The notes: generated by a model from the sequence alone, not told the origin. Shown: positions 7,783 through 16,000, counted from the first letter of the stretch. The stretch: 34,142 nucleotides of DNA from Anaerolineae bacterium (GCA_022071955.1 JAJVIM010000058.1:1-34142); one strand, 5' to 3'. Made by a program: numbers and translations.

Positions 7783-8636
7783 GAAGCTGTTTTAAAAGGT
7801 CAGTGTGGAGCGAGCCGACGTAACATCAAACGGGTCATAGCGATATAGATGAAGGCTTCGCTACTTGCAGGTAGCCGCTCGAAATCTTTGGACAGGCGAC
7901 GGTGATAGCCCAGCCAGGCAAAGGTGCGTTCAACCACCCAACGGCGAGCCAGTAATACAAATCCTTTTTCGCCTTTGGGACGTAGGACGGGTTGCAGCCG
8001 AAAGGAGAACTTGTTAGCCACCCAGTCAACTAACGGGCCACGATAGCCACCATCGCCCCAAATCAATCGCAGTTTCTTGCAGAAACTGGCCAGATTTTGT
8101 AACAACTGACGAGCGCCATCTCGATCCTGAACGGCGGCTGAAGTGACAATTACAGCTAACAGAAAGCCACAGGTGTCGACCAGAAGATGTCGTTTGCGAC
8201 CGGTGACCAGTTTGCCGCCGTCAAAACCACGGACCCCCGCCGGTGTCGTGCCAATTTTGACGGTTTGGCTATCAAGACTACCGGCCGTGGGGTGCTTGTG
8301 TCGTCCCTCTTGACGCCGCACTTCGGCTCTGAGCGTGTCGTGAAGCCGTTGCCATGTGCCATCGTCACGCCACAGCCTAAAGTAGTAGTACACGCTTTGC
8401 CATTTTGGATATTCTTTGGGCAGCATGCGCCATTGGATGCCCCCGACAGCGATATAAAGAATGGCATTGATGACCTGTCGCAGATCCAGGCTGCGGGGTC
8501 GTCCCTTTGATTTGGCCGGTGGGAGTATTTCCTGGATAATATCCCACTGGCTATCGGTCATATCGGTTGGGTATTGTTGTTTGTTCACACATTAACTTTT
8601 ACCTCGGCCGATAGCCGCTATTTTTAAAACAGCTTC
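7783..8636. mobile_element. Complete IS5-family insertion sequence (IS1031/IS427-like group)
   Basis: 854-bp element bounded by a 15-base perfect inverted repeat (GAAGCTGTTTTAAAA at 7783-7797 and its complement at 8622-8636). It is flanked by a 3-base direct repeat TTA at 7780-7782 and 8637-8639, matching the TNA duplication of the IS1031 group. It carries one intact transposase gene on the minus strand. Both ends and the duplication are intact, so insertion was probably recent. Confidence 0.9.
7800..8588 (-). CDS. IS5-family transposase
   Basis: A 262-residue single-frame DDE transposase. The N-terminal MTDSQWDIIQEILPP (DUF4096-type) and WRMLPKEYPKWQSVYYYFRLW segments are typical. The catalytic triad is visible as the Asp in SLDSQTVKIG, the Asp in LIWGDGGYRG and the Glu in RRWVVERTFAW. 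The start is GTG at 8588; an overlapping ATG four bases upstream is out of frame. Nothing is missing, so the protein is probably active. Confidence 0.93.
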   Translation of the reverse strand: MNKQQYPTDMTDSQWDIIQEILPPAKSKGRPRSLDLRQVINAILYIAVGGIQWRMLPKEYPKWQSVYYYFRLWRDDGTWQRLHDTLRAEVRRQEGRHKHPTAGSLDSQTVKIGTTPAGVRGFDGGKLVTGRKRHLLVDTCGFLLAVIVTSAAVQDRDGARQLLQNLASFCKKLRLIWGDGGYRGPLVDWVANKFSFRLQPVLRPKGEKGFVLLARRWVVERTFAWLGYHRRLSKDFERLPASSEAFIYIAMTRLMLRRLAPH

Positions 8637-8643
8637 TTAGATG

Positions 8644-8690
8644 CAACTGACCATTCCCAATTTTATGAACTGACCATGTCTCGATTTATG
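8644..8690. repeat. Left-end repeats of the IS21-family relic
   Basis: Two tandem 23-24-base units, each starting AACTGACCAT and ending in TTTATG. Compared with the right end read inward, CAACTGACCATT matches CAAGCGACAATT at 9 of 12 positions. This fits a diverged terminal repeat of the same element. Confidence 0.5.
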
Positions 8691-8799
8691 GACACCAAAT
8701 TAAGTGCCAGCAGAGTAGTGGGTCGTTTGGCATGCGGATCGCCATAAATAGGCTATGGGAGTAAACTGCATCCGATGACAAACTCAAAGAAGAGGATGC

Positions 8800-9357
8800 A
8801 TGAGCAGACGAAAGAAAGAACCACTCCGGGCCTTGACTGATGAAGAGCTTGCCCGGCTTAAACGGATCAGCCGTTCCCAGCATGAACCGAGTAGCCATGT
8901 TACCCGGGCGAAACAAATTCTCAATGTCGCTAATGGCGCCTCCTATCAAGAGGCAGCCCGCCTGTCGGGGCGAAAATCCGGGGATGCGGTCTCCCAACTG
9001 GTGCAACGGTTCAATCGGGAAGGGATACTGGCGCTTGAAGTTCGGCATGGCGGTGGCCCGGTCGCCAGGTATGGAGTGGTCGAGCGTGAACGGATCTTGC
9101 AGGAAGTCCGGCGAAAACCGGAACCTGAGCTTGATGGCACGGTTACTTGGTCGTTGAAGACCTTAGCTCAGGCGTTACACCAAGCGGTCGATGGCTTGCC
9201 GGAAGTGAGTGAAGATACCATTCGGACGGTTTTACTGGAAGCCGGATTTAGTTGGCAAGTGGGGCGGAGTTGGTGCGAAACGGGCCAAGCCGTGCGCAAA
9301 CGGCAACATGGCCAAGTCACGGTGACTGATCCGGATACGCAGGCCAAAAAAACTTGA
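8800..9357 (+). CDS. IS630-family transposase, frame A (DNA-binding part)
   Basis: 185 residues containing the tandem helix-turn-helix/winged-helix region that recognises the inverted repeats (LARLKRISRSQHE..., YQEAARLSGRKSGDAVSQLVQRFN..., and the WSLKTLAQAL segment). AGAGGA precedes the ATG. It ends at a TGA directly after an A7 run (9346-9352). Frame B lies in the -1 frame and is open across this run, so ribosomal or transcriptional slippage would give a fusion of roughly 450 residues. On its own frame A could bind ends and act as an inhibitor, as proposed for other two-frame elements. Confidence 0.9.
   Translation: MSRRKKEPLRALTDEELARLKRISRSQHEPSSHVTRAKQILNVANGASYQEAARLSGRKSGDAVSQLVQRFNREGILALEVRHGGGPVARYGVVERERILQEVRRKPEPELDGTVTWSLKTLAQALHQAVDGLPEVSEDTIRTVLLEAGFSWQVGRSWCETGQAVRKRQHGQVTVTDPDTQAKKT
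9346..9352 (+). promoter_or_regulatory. A7 slippery run joining transposase frames A and B
   Basis: Seven consecutive A residues in the 27-base window where frame B is open (after the TGA at 9327-9329) and frame A has not yet stopped. A -1 slip on AAA AAA reads on as Lys-Lys-Asn-Leu-Ile-Glu. The family is known for such shifts; a TTG at 9354 could also initiate frame B independently. Confidence 0.6.
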
Positions 9358-10145
9358 TCGAAAAAGCTTATCGCACGGGCGAAAAGTTGGGCTTAGCGGT
9401 TTGGACCCAGGACGAAGCCGGGCCTTACCAAACCTTGCCTTATCCGGGAGCCAGTTGGCAGCCAGTGGGCCATCCCGTCCTGCAGCCGCACGAATACGTC
9501 CGTAATGGCACCGCCAAATTATTGACCTTGTTTCATCCGGCGAGTGGCCAGGTGCGGGTCAAAGGCGTCACCAGCAGCGCCAATGTTGTGTTGCATCCCT
9601 GGCTAAAAGCGGAACTGACCGCCATATTGCAATCCCTGCCTGAAACACCACCGCTGGCGGCCGAAACCAATCGGCAACTCTGGCAAACCTGGCAAGCAGG
9701 TTTATCCCTGCCCATCACCCTACCACCAGAACTGCCGGCTTTACGGATGCTCTTGATCTGGGATAATCTGCGCGGTCACTATACACCGGAGATGGTTTTG
9801 TGGTTGTTTGCGCATGGCATTATGCCTTTGTACACCCCTGTGAGCGGCTCGTGGATGAATATGGCCGAGTCGATGCAGCGAATTTTGGTCAACCGAGGCT
9901 TGGCTGGGCAACACCCGCAAACACCGGAGCAGATCATTTCTTTGTTGGAAGGAGTGGCTCGGGGGTGGAACCAGAACTCCACCCCGTTTGAATGGGGTGG
10001 CAAACGGGCGGCTCGTCGTCAACGCAGCCGGCAGCGGCGTCATTTTTTAGGGGGGTCAGGGGCTTACACTCGTCGCCCCGTTCGTCGCCGCCCATCCCTG
10101 TCTCTAGTGCAACAATGGCGATCCGCATGCCAAACGATCCACTAG
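9354..10145 (+). CDS. IS630-family transposase, frame B (DDE catalytic part)
   Basis: About 263 residues holding the whole catalytic domain. Predicted triad: Asp in VWTQDEAGPYQTLP, Asp in LLIWDNLRGHYTPE and Glu in GSWMNMAESMQRIL. The usual Arg-rich tail follows. The only in-frame start is TTG at 9354, with no ribosome site, so expression by -1 shift from frame A is more likely. The last nine codons lie inside the right inverted repeat. The stop codon TAG is completed by the TA target duplication and the next host base, so the protein end depends on the insertion site. Confidence 0.88.
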   Translation: MIEKAYRTGEKLGLAVWTQDEAGPYQTLPYPGASWQPVGHPVLQPHEYVRNGTAKLLTLFHPASGQVRVKGVTSSANVVLHPWLKAELTAILQSLPETPPLAAETNRQLWQTWQAGLSLPITLPPELPALRMLLIWDNLRGHYTPEMVLWLFAHGIMPLYTPVSGSWMNMAESMQRILVNRGLAGQHPQTPEQIISLLEGVARGWNQNSTPFEWGGKRAARRQRSRQRRHFLGGSGAYTRRPVRRRPSLSLVQQWRSACQTIH

Positions 10146-10201
10146 AAGGCGTTGGGCAGGTCAGGTAAACTCTCTGGACTTTAAGGAAAAGAGAGAAAGC
10201 G

Positions 10202-11029
10202 ATGACCTGTACCGATGCGCAAGTGAGGCTAATCATGCGTGAACGAAGTAAAGGCCGCAGCCAGGAACAAGCGGCGGTGAAAGCGAACCTTAAAAGTCGA
10301 AAAACGGTAGCCAAGTATGAACGGCTTGGCCAACTGCCCAGCGAACTGAAGCGGCCCCGGAGTTACCGGACCCGGCTCGACCCGTTTAGCGAGGATTGGC
10401 CGGTGGTGGAGCAGATGCTGCACAGTGCGCCGGACAAGACCCTGGCCCGCTTTGACCAGACCCGACTGCCTTTGCGCCTACGCCGGCAATTGCCCATCTT
10501 AATCGAGGGCGAGTTCATCCGCCAGGCCGACAACGTTTTGATCTTTGGTCAGCCCGGCACCGGCAAAACCCATCTGGCCGCGGCGCTAGCCCACGAGTGG
10601 ATCCAGCGCGATTACACCATCTGGTTTACGCCCACCTACAAATTGGTCGATGGCTTGCTGCGGGCCAAGCGGGATTACGACCTGGAACGGGAACTCAAAC
10701 GCCTCGATCGTTTTCAGGTGGTTATCCTCGATGATATCGGCTACGTTCAGCAGAGCCGGGAAGAAATGGAGGTTTTATTCACTTTTTTGGCCGAACGGTA
10801 TGAGCGTCGGAGTGTCGTTATCACCTCCAATCTGGTCTTTTCTCAATGGGATCAAATCTTTAAGGATCCCCTGACCACGGCGGCCGCCATTGACCGGGTC
10901 GTCCACCACAGCCGGATTATCGAATTCGGCTCAGACATGACCAGTGTCCGGGCCGAAGAGGCGGCGCGACGACAATTACACGAACTCGATCAGGTGCCTC
11001 CTGATCCGGTTAACACCACATTAAATTAG
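10202..11029 (+). CDS. IS21 IstA N-terminus / IstB ATPase chimera
   Basis: A 275-residue in-frame fusion. Residues 1 to about 77 look like the IstA helix-turn-helix and linker (MRERSKGRSQEQAAVKANLKS, then RPRSYRTRLDPFSEDW). From about residue 79 the sequence is the IstB AAA+ helper: LARFDQTRLP, Walker A GQPGTGKTH (116-124), Walker B VVILDDIGY, the VITSNL sensor and a closing RIIEFGSDMTSVRAEEA. The IstA integrase core and the IstB N-terminus are gone. The frame is clean, which is unusual for decay. It may be a simple deletion relic or a retained DNA-binding ATPase. Confidence 0.85.
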   Translation: MTCTDAQVRLIMRERSKGRSQEQAAVKANLKSRKTVAKYERLGQLPSELKRPRSYRTRLDPFSEDWPVVEQMLHSAPDKTLARFDQTRLPLRLRRQLPILIEGEFIRQADNVLIFGQPGTGKTHLAAALAHEWIQRDYTIWFTPTYKLVDGLLRAKRDYDLERELKRLDRFQVVILDDIGYVQQSREEMEVLFTFLAERYERRSVVITSNLVFSQWDQIFKDPLTTAAAIDRVVHHSRIIEFGSDMTSVRAEEAARRQLHELDQVPPDPVNTTLN

Positions 11030-11042
11030 GTCCATCATGGAC

Positions 11043-11088
11043 ATTTCTAATTGTCGCTCATGGGTATTTCTAATTGTCGCTTGACACA
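11043..11088. repeat. Right-end repeats of the IS21-family relic
   Basis: Two identical 16-base copies of ATTTCTAATTGTCGCT at 11043-11058 and 11066-11081, followed by TGACACA. Such 23-base-spaced repeats are where IstA-type proteins bind in this family. Confidence 0.75.
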
Positions 11089-11092
11089 GCCT

Positions 11093-11206
11093 TACGCCAA
11101 CGTCCACATACAATCGGCATCTGTGATTGGCTTAAATGAGGGCGTTGTCGGACTGCTAGTGGTGACCAACATCGCTATAAAGCACAGCCCCACCGATCAA
11201 CGGTAG
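11093..11206 (+). pseudogene. Possible 3' remnant of an unknown gene
   Basis: Immediately after the IS21 end, a frame reads through about 37 codons to TAG at 11204-11206, with a hydrophobic VVGLLVVTNIAI stretch. It has no start of its own. It could be the tail of a gene cut by the IS21 insertion, or chance. I do not recognise the family. Confidence 0.25.
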
Positions 11207-11217
11207 GGCTGTGCTTT
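11179..11217. terminator. Strong hairpin, terminator-like
   Basis: A 12-base perfect stem (AAAGCACAGCCC at 11179-11190 with its complement at 11206-11217) is extended by ACCG/CGGT around an ATCAA loop. There is no long T-run after it, only TTTAGTTG. It resembles the hairpin at 16585-16613 in flanks (TGGTGACCAA before, AACTGGGTCAAAAAG after). Confidence 0.55.
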
Positions 11218-11356
11218 AGTTGTGAACTGGGTCAAAAAGAAGATCCTCTGGAAAGCGATACTGATTATTGCCCTTTAATCATGTGTCCATAAAATTGATG
11301 CTGTTGCAGGATGGAGGTTTGGTTTTCCTGACAAAGTTTGACCGGAGTGATACCAG

Positions 11357-11578
11357 TTATTTTTTGTGCTCTGATTGCAACGTCTGTTCGTGAGAGGCCC
11401 GACGTTGCAGCAACGCTAACAATTTTTCCGGATCAGCGAACTTCCATTTTTGTCCGGTTTGGATCGATTCGATTTCGCCGTGCCAGGTTGTCCTCCCAAC
11501 TTCCTCCTCCTGCCACAGGCGAAGTAAAAATGATTGGTACTCTGAGATTTTTGGTTCGACGGTCACAACATTCACCAA
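11357..11578 (-). CDS. Small conserved hypothetical protein (about 73 aa)
   Basis: It reads YQSFLLRLWQEEEVGRTTWHGEIESIQTGQKWKFADPEKLLALLQRR: a strand-rich stretch, then an amphipathic helix. The pattern (SFLLRLW, W..., ESIQTG, F.D.E.L...L) resembles small proteins I associate with Chloroflexota and cyanobacteria; the function is unknown. The first codon is TTG (11578) or the next codon GTG (11575). No clear ribosome site is present, and no ATG exists in frame below the upstream gene's stop at 11612. It is therefore probably translated by coupling, or is slightly broken. It lies 33 bases downstream of the ABM-like gene on the same strand. Confidence 0.55.
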   Translation of the reverse strand: MVNVVTVEPKISEYQSFLLRLWQEEEVGRTTWHGEIESIQTGQKWKFADPEKLLALLQRRASHEQTLQSEHKK

Positions 11579-11611
11579 AATGTACTTGATGAGTACGGCA
11601 TCACAAAACCA

Positions 11612-11926
11612 TTAACCACCTGGCCGGATTGGCTGCGGCACAACCGGAGATGGCCCCCACAACTCCGTGGTCACGTTGTTAGCCAGCGTACGCATTTCGA
11701 CGAAGACGGTTTGCACAACTTCTGTGCTGTACCAGGCAGCCCAGGCAGCCATATCTGCAAGTTCAAGGGTGATCACCACCTGAAAAGGGCCGCTGGCCGG
11801 TCGGTATGCCCGAAACTCGGTGACGCCGCCCGCTCCGACGGTGCGCTGAATGGCTCCCTTGCTCCAGGCCATATACTCCTCCGTTTTGTCCGGGTGGATA
11901 TTCCATTTCATTATATAGAGCACCAT
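11612..11926 (-). CDS. ABM-like (dimeric alpha-beta barrel) small protein
   Basis: 104 residues starting MVLYIMKWNIHPDKTEEYMAWSKGAI and continuing with a TEFRAYRPASGPFQVVITLELADMAAWAAW core. The beta-alpha-beta pattern and length fit antibiotic-biosynthesis-monooxygenase-like or NIPSNAP-like ferredoxin folds. Such proteins are often dimeric and bind small organics. No catalytic residue can be assigned. AAAGGAG lies just upstream of the ATG. It is the third gene of the SnoaL/VOC operon. Confidence 0.7.
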   Translation of the reverse strand: MVLYIMKWNIHPDKTEEYMAWSKGAIQRTVGAGGVTEFRAYRPASGPFQVVITLELADMAAWAAWYSTEVVQTVFVEMRTLANNVTTELWGPSPVVPQPIRPGG

Positions 11927-11957
11927 TTTTACGTTCTCCTTTCAAATAATAAATTGT

Positions 11958-12368
11958 TCATGCTCGCGGAGCAGTGAGTTCCAGTTGAATATTATCCGGG
12001 TCGCGAAAAGCGAGGACACATAACCCCAACGCTTCCCCCAAATCTTTGATTTCTCCGTGGGGGATGCCTTTTTCATCAAACAAACTCACCGCCTGGTCAA
12101 GCTCCTTCCGGCTGCCCAGACTAAAACTGAGATGATCCAACCCCACTCGATTTTCATCGAACCGATCGCCTGAAATTGCACGCTCCGGGTCAGGCGCTGT
12201 ACCCAGAGCCACCATGGCGCTGCCATTACTGAGAATACTCCGGGTCGGCCCCAGTTCCATCGCCACCTGGAATCCGAGCACCTCTGTGTAAAAATCTAGT
12301 GAGCGCTTCAGGTTAGTCACTGTCAGCGTCAAATGGTGAACCGCTCCGCTTGAAATTTGATTTGCCAT
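11958..12368 (-). CDS. VOC-superfamily (glyoxalase/dioxygenase fold) protein
   Basis: 136 residues with one complete VOC module. The first half carries VHHLTLTVTNLKRSLDFYTEVLGFQ with metal-ligand candidate H11 or H12. The second half carries GLDHLSFSLGSRKELDQAV and the C-terminal FRDPDNIQLELTAP with the usual Glu ligand. VOC proteins bind a divalent metal and catalyse isomerisation, dioxygenation or thiol transfer, or bind drugs. AAAGGAG lies close before the ATG. Its operon partners are the SnoaL-like and ABM-like genes. The substrate is not deducible. Confidence 0.9.
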   Translation of the reverse strand: MANQISSGAVHHLTLTVTNLKRSLDFYTEVLGFQVAMELGPTRSILSNGSAMVALGTAPDPERAISGDRFDENRVGLDHLSFSLGSRKELDQAVSLFDEKGIPHGEIKDLGEALGLCVLAFRDPDNIQLELTAPRA

Positions 12369-12447
12369 AATAGTCTCCTTTGTGAGCTGTTTCTATGGTC
12401 ACTACTTTGATAATTTTATTGGCTGACACGGTTGCAGCAAGCCACTT

Positions 12448-12882
12448 CTACTGTTCAACCTGCTGCGGGGCAGCAATAGCCCCAAGCTGATGCAACGAGC
12501 CCAGCGCGTCCCAGTCGAGCCAGGTTTCCTGGATTTGGCCGCCTGAAACACACTGGATATTGATGGCCGTGACATTGATCGTTTTGCCAGTCGGCGGCAC
12601 GCCCATAAATTCGCCCTGGTGGGTTCCCGTAAAGTGAAGCCGCGTCACAACTTTGCCCCCTTCTGCAATCTGATCATCAACGGTAAAATGGATATCGGGG
12701 AAGGATGTGCGGAGGAGGGTGACGAAGGCTTTCAGCCCGTCCCGGCCGGGAGGCTCACCGGGAATATTGTTGTGGTTGACGTAATTATCGGCCACAATCT
12801 CATCGGCGATGCTCAGATCACCGGTGTTGAACAGTTCCTCAAAAAACCGGCGAAGAATGCGTTTGTTTGCTTCTACTGACAT
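12448..12882 (-). CDS. SnoaL-like polyketide cyclase / ester cyclase family protein
   Basis: About 144 residues of cone-shaped alpha+beta fold. The family marks are RFFEELFNTGDLSIADEIVADNYVNHN near the start, GRDGLKAFVTLLRTSFPDIHFTVDDQIAEGGKVVTR, THQGEFMGVPPTGK and GGQIQETWLDWD with the conserved W/D. Many genomic copies are not polyketide enzymes, and no PKS is near. The start at 12882 is chosen over 12912 because AAAAGGAGC precedes it. It is the first gene of the operon, downstream of an 11-base-period repeat likely recognised by the SARP-like regulator. Confidence 0.9.
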   Translation of the reverse strand: MSVEANKRILRRFFEELFNTGDLSIADEIVADNYVNHNNIPGEPPGRDGLKAFVTLLRTSFPDIHFTVDDQIAEGGKVVTRLHFTGTHQGEFMGVPPTGKTINVTAINIQCVSGGQIQETWLDWDALGSLHQLGAIAAPQQVEQ

Positions 12883-12929
12883 TGGTTTTGCTCCTTTTGC
12901 AACTCTGATCAATACAAAAAAGCCACGGC

Positions 12930-12984
12930 ACTATACAGGTGTAGCTTAGCAAAAAGGAGTCCACAAAAAGTCCACAAGCGTGGA
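12930..12984 (-). promoter_or_regulatory. Promoter with SARP-type direct repeats upstream of the SnoaL operon
   Basis: AGTCCACAA occurs at 12958-12966 and again at 12969-12977, exactly 11 bases apart (one helical turn). On the minus strand a TATAGT -10 candidate lies at 12930-12935, and the repeats sit on or just above the -35 position. TCCAC-N4-GTGGA (12971-12984) also forms an inverted repeat. SARP/BTAD regulators bind direct repeats with 11-base period near -35, and such a regulator is encoded next door. Confidence 0.5.
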
Positions 12985-13031
12985 TTGGTGAATAAACCAT
13001 GTTGATATGTGGTCAAAATGCGGGGAAAAGG

Positions 13032-16000
13032 TTACAAGTAACCGTATCTGTGAGCCAGCTTTACAGCGTGTTGCAAATCTGCCTGTATGATTTCAGGGTC
13101 ACCGGACTCCGATGCCTGCACGGCCATTTCCAAAGCCGTGTTGACATCGTCGGGTAATTTCTGTTGACTGGGGTCAAGTATGGCTCTCGTGGCGGCGATG
13201 GCGGCATGCAATATCGCGTCCTCCAAATTGAGTGCCAGCAATAGCCAAAAAGCCAGCCACTGGAAGGGATAGGGTGAATTTTCCCAGGTGGATGCTGCCG
13301 CTTCGGCCTCTTTCCTGGCGGCGAAGAATTGGCCGTTATGGTAGTGCAGCCAGGCGGTATTGGCTTGAAATGCAGCCATATAAAAAGGACTGCCCACTGT
13401 CTGGCCCACCGTTGCCAATCGGGGCAGGTAAAGGCTCATCTGTTTTGCATCGCCGCGCATACGGCAAACTGTCGTGAGATAAACCAGGCATTGCGTTTGT
13501 GACCACTGGTCGCCCATTTCCCCGGCCATTTGCAGCGATTCTTTTAGCACGGCTTCGGCACCCACCAGATCACCGTGCCACAACAAAGCAAATCCAAATT
13601 CAAAATGATGGTGGGCAATCTGCCAGACATTACCCGTTTGCCGCGCATAGGTCAGGGCGCCCCGGGCTAACGCCACGGTTTCGGCAGAGAGTTGATATCG
13701 CTCGTTGAGTAGCGCCATATGACTCAGCTGACTGTAGAATTGGGCTTGTTGCGCCGCCGTGCCGCTTTCATCCAGCAGAACCTGGGTTTCTTCTTTGAGT
13801 TCAACCATAGCTGCTGCCCGAAGCTGATAATACAAAGCCGCCATCAACCCTAACAGCGTGCTGAGCCTGACTTTTTTGTAGTCACTGCCAGTGTGTTCCG
13901 CTAAAATGGTCAAAGCAGACTGATAGAGGGTGACGGCTTCGTCACTTCGCTGTTGTGGGGGTAATGTTTCCGCCAGTTTACGCTGTAGCTCGGCGCGCCA
14001 TAGCCGTTCACTTATGGGAACCTGGCTCAACGCGGTGTGATATGCTGCCTCGGCCAGGGCAAAGTGGCCGGTAATCGTCAGGTTGTCGGCTAACGCTTCT
14101 TGCAGTTCAGGGCGAATGGCTGCTGCTTCGGGCAGCTTCTCTGACAATTCAAGCGCTTTTTGCAGATAGCTGACGGTTTCCTGGTTGGCATACAATTGTT
14201 GGGCTGATGTGGCTGCCTGCCGGTAGTAATCAATGGCCTGAGGCGTGTCACCGGCCATTTCAAAATGATGGGCAATCGTTGCCAGCAGGCCGGCATCACT
14301 TGTTGCGGATAGTTTGACCAATGCCTCAGCCGCCCGCCGGTGCAGCAAACGTCGCCGCCAGGGAGCGATATCCTCGTAGACTGCCTGCCGGGCGAGATCG
14401 TGCTGAAATTGAAAATCGTCGCCATCGACCTGGAGTAGTTGGTGAGCCAGCAACTCGTCCAGCGTGTCCACCGTTTCAAGTTCGCCCCGACCGGAAGTCT
14501 CGGCCAGCGTCTCGACTCTCAATTGGGGTGGCAGTACGGCAGCCACGGCCAATAGTTGCTGAGCCAACGGCGTTAAGCGGGCCGCCCGGCGTAAAACTGC
14601 ATCCCGCACCGTCTGGGGCAGGGGTAGATCAACCAAATGGTCAAAAGATTGGCCGGTTTCCAGCAACTCCCGAATTGTTTCCAGCACAAAAAAGGCGTTA
14701 CCGCCGGTTACGAAGTGAATACGCCTGGCCAACGTTTGACCGGCCATGTCATCCAGCCCGACCCCGTGCAGCAGTTTGGCCACGGCCAGCTCTGATAAAC
14801 CAGCCAACCGAACCGGCGCGGCTAACCTGGCTCGATTTAACGTCCGCCGCCAATCGGCCAGCGCCGCTGCGCGATGGCTGCGATAGGTGGCCACAAGACA
14901 GATGTTGCTACCAGCCAGTCGTTTGGTGACGTACTCCAGCCAGCTTACCGTCGCTTCATCGGCCCAATGAACGTCATCGAGACAAAGCAGCAGCGGTTCA
15001 CCACTGGCCAGGCTCCGAAACACCTCGACCAGCGCCTCGAACAGACGAACCTGAGCTTGCCGGGGCGCGACCTCGACCGGCGGTGGCAAGCCAGGAAAGT
15101 GGATGCGTAGCTCCGGCAACAAGTGCGAGACTTCGGCCAACCAGATGGGCTGGGTATGGGCCCAACGGTCGTGCAAAGGCAGAGCCTGACGCAGTGCCTG
15201 CACCAGCGGTTGGTAGGGTAGAGCCTGGCCGGTGGTGTGACTGTTGCCAGTCAGCACCAGCCCACTCTGGGCCGTGGCAAATTCCTGCATCAGACGCGAT
15301 TTACCCACACCGGCCTCGCCGGAGATGAAGATGACGCCGCCGGTTTGGTAACGGCGGTAAGCCTTAGTCAGCACTTGCCAGGCATCGTCCCGGCCAATGA
15401 GGGGTAAATCAAGGCTGGGCAACGTGGCCCATTCCGGTGTGGGCCGCGTTTCAGGTGGCGGCGGTGGGGTGCTGTTACGGGCGGCTTCATAGGCGGCCCG
15501 GGTTTCCGGCAGCGGCGCTACGCCCAACTCCCGCTCCAGAAAGATGGCACACTGTTCAAACTGACGCAAGGCCGCCCTGCGGTCTCCGTTGGCAGCGTAA
15601 AGGTTGATGAGGCGACGATGGACGTCCTCGGAAAGGTTGTCGGTGGCCAGATACCGTTGGGCGTAGCGAATGGCGGCAGAAAGGTCGCCGTTTTCGCTGT
15701 TGGTCATCACCAGTTTGTGCAGTGTATCCAGATAGATGCGTTCATACTGACGCTGGGCCTGACTGAGCCACTGGTCGAACTCGGGACTGTCAGACAGCGT
15801 AAAGCCATCAAGAAAACGACCGCGATAGAGCGCAACAGCCGATTCCCAACCGGTCGCCTCATTTGCTGTGCACCATTTGCTAAATTGTACCGTATCCAAC
15901 TCAGCGAGATTAGTGTTCAAGGCCACGCCTGTTCTGGTGGCCCCCAGCAAATCCGGTTGGGGCAGCGTATTGCGGAGGTAACTTAACAGGCGGGTCAGGT

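Larger units (their letters stand above)
8718..10142. mobile_element. Complete IS630-family insertion sequence
   Basis: 1425-bp element with 28-base terminal inverted repeats (8718-8745 and 10115-10142) that differ at one base. It is flanked by TA on both sides (8716-8717 and 10143-10144), the target duplication of the IS630/Tc1/mariner group. It contains two overlapping reading frames for one transposase. The flanks rejoin within the IS21 leader, so it is nested in that relic. Confidence 0.9.
8642..11088. mobile_element. IS21-family relic carrying a nested IS630 element
   Basis: The right end (11043-11088) has two copies of ATTTCTAATTGTCGCT 23 bases apart and ends ..TTGACACA, the multiple-terminal-repeat architecture of IS21. 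The left end (8642-8690) starts TGCAACTGACC and has two diverged 23-24-base units beginning AACTGACCAT. Between them only one chimeric istA-istB gene remains, and an IS630 element sits at 8718-10142. No target duplication was found around the relic, so its boundaries are approximate. Confidence 0.6.

Noticed and set aside
7773..7799. Regulator gene truncated by IS5
   Set aside because: The SorC-type frame ends at 7772, ten bases before the element, with a normal C-terminus.
11089..11096. Target duplication for the IS21 relic
   Set aside because: Flanking bases on the left (before 8642) and right (after 11088) do not match, so no duplication is claimed.
12448..12882. Polyketide cyclase in a PKS cluster
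   Set aside because: No ketosynthase, acyl carrier or related gene exists in the window; SnoaL-like folds are widespread outside polyketide synthesis.
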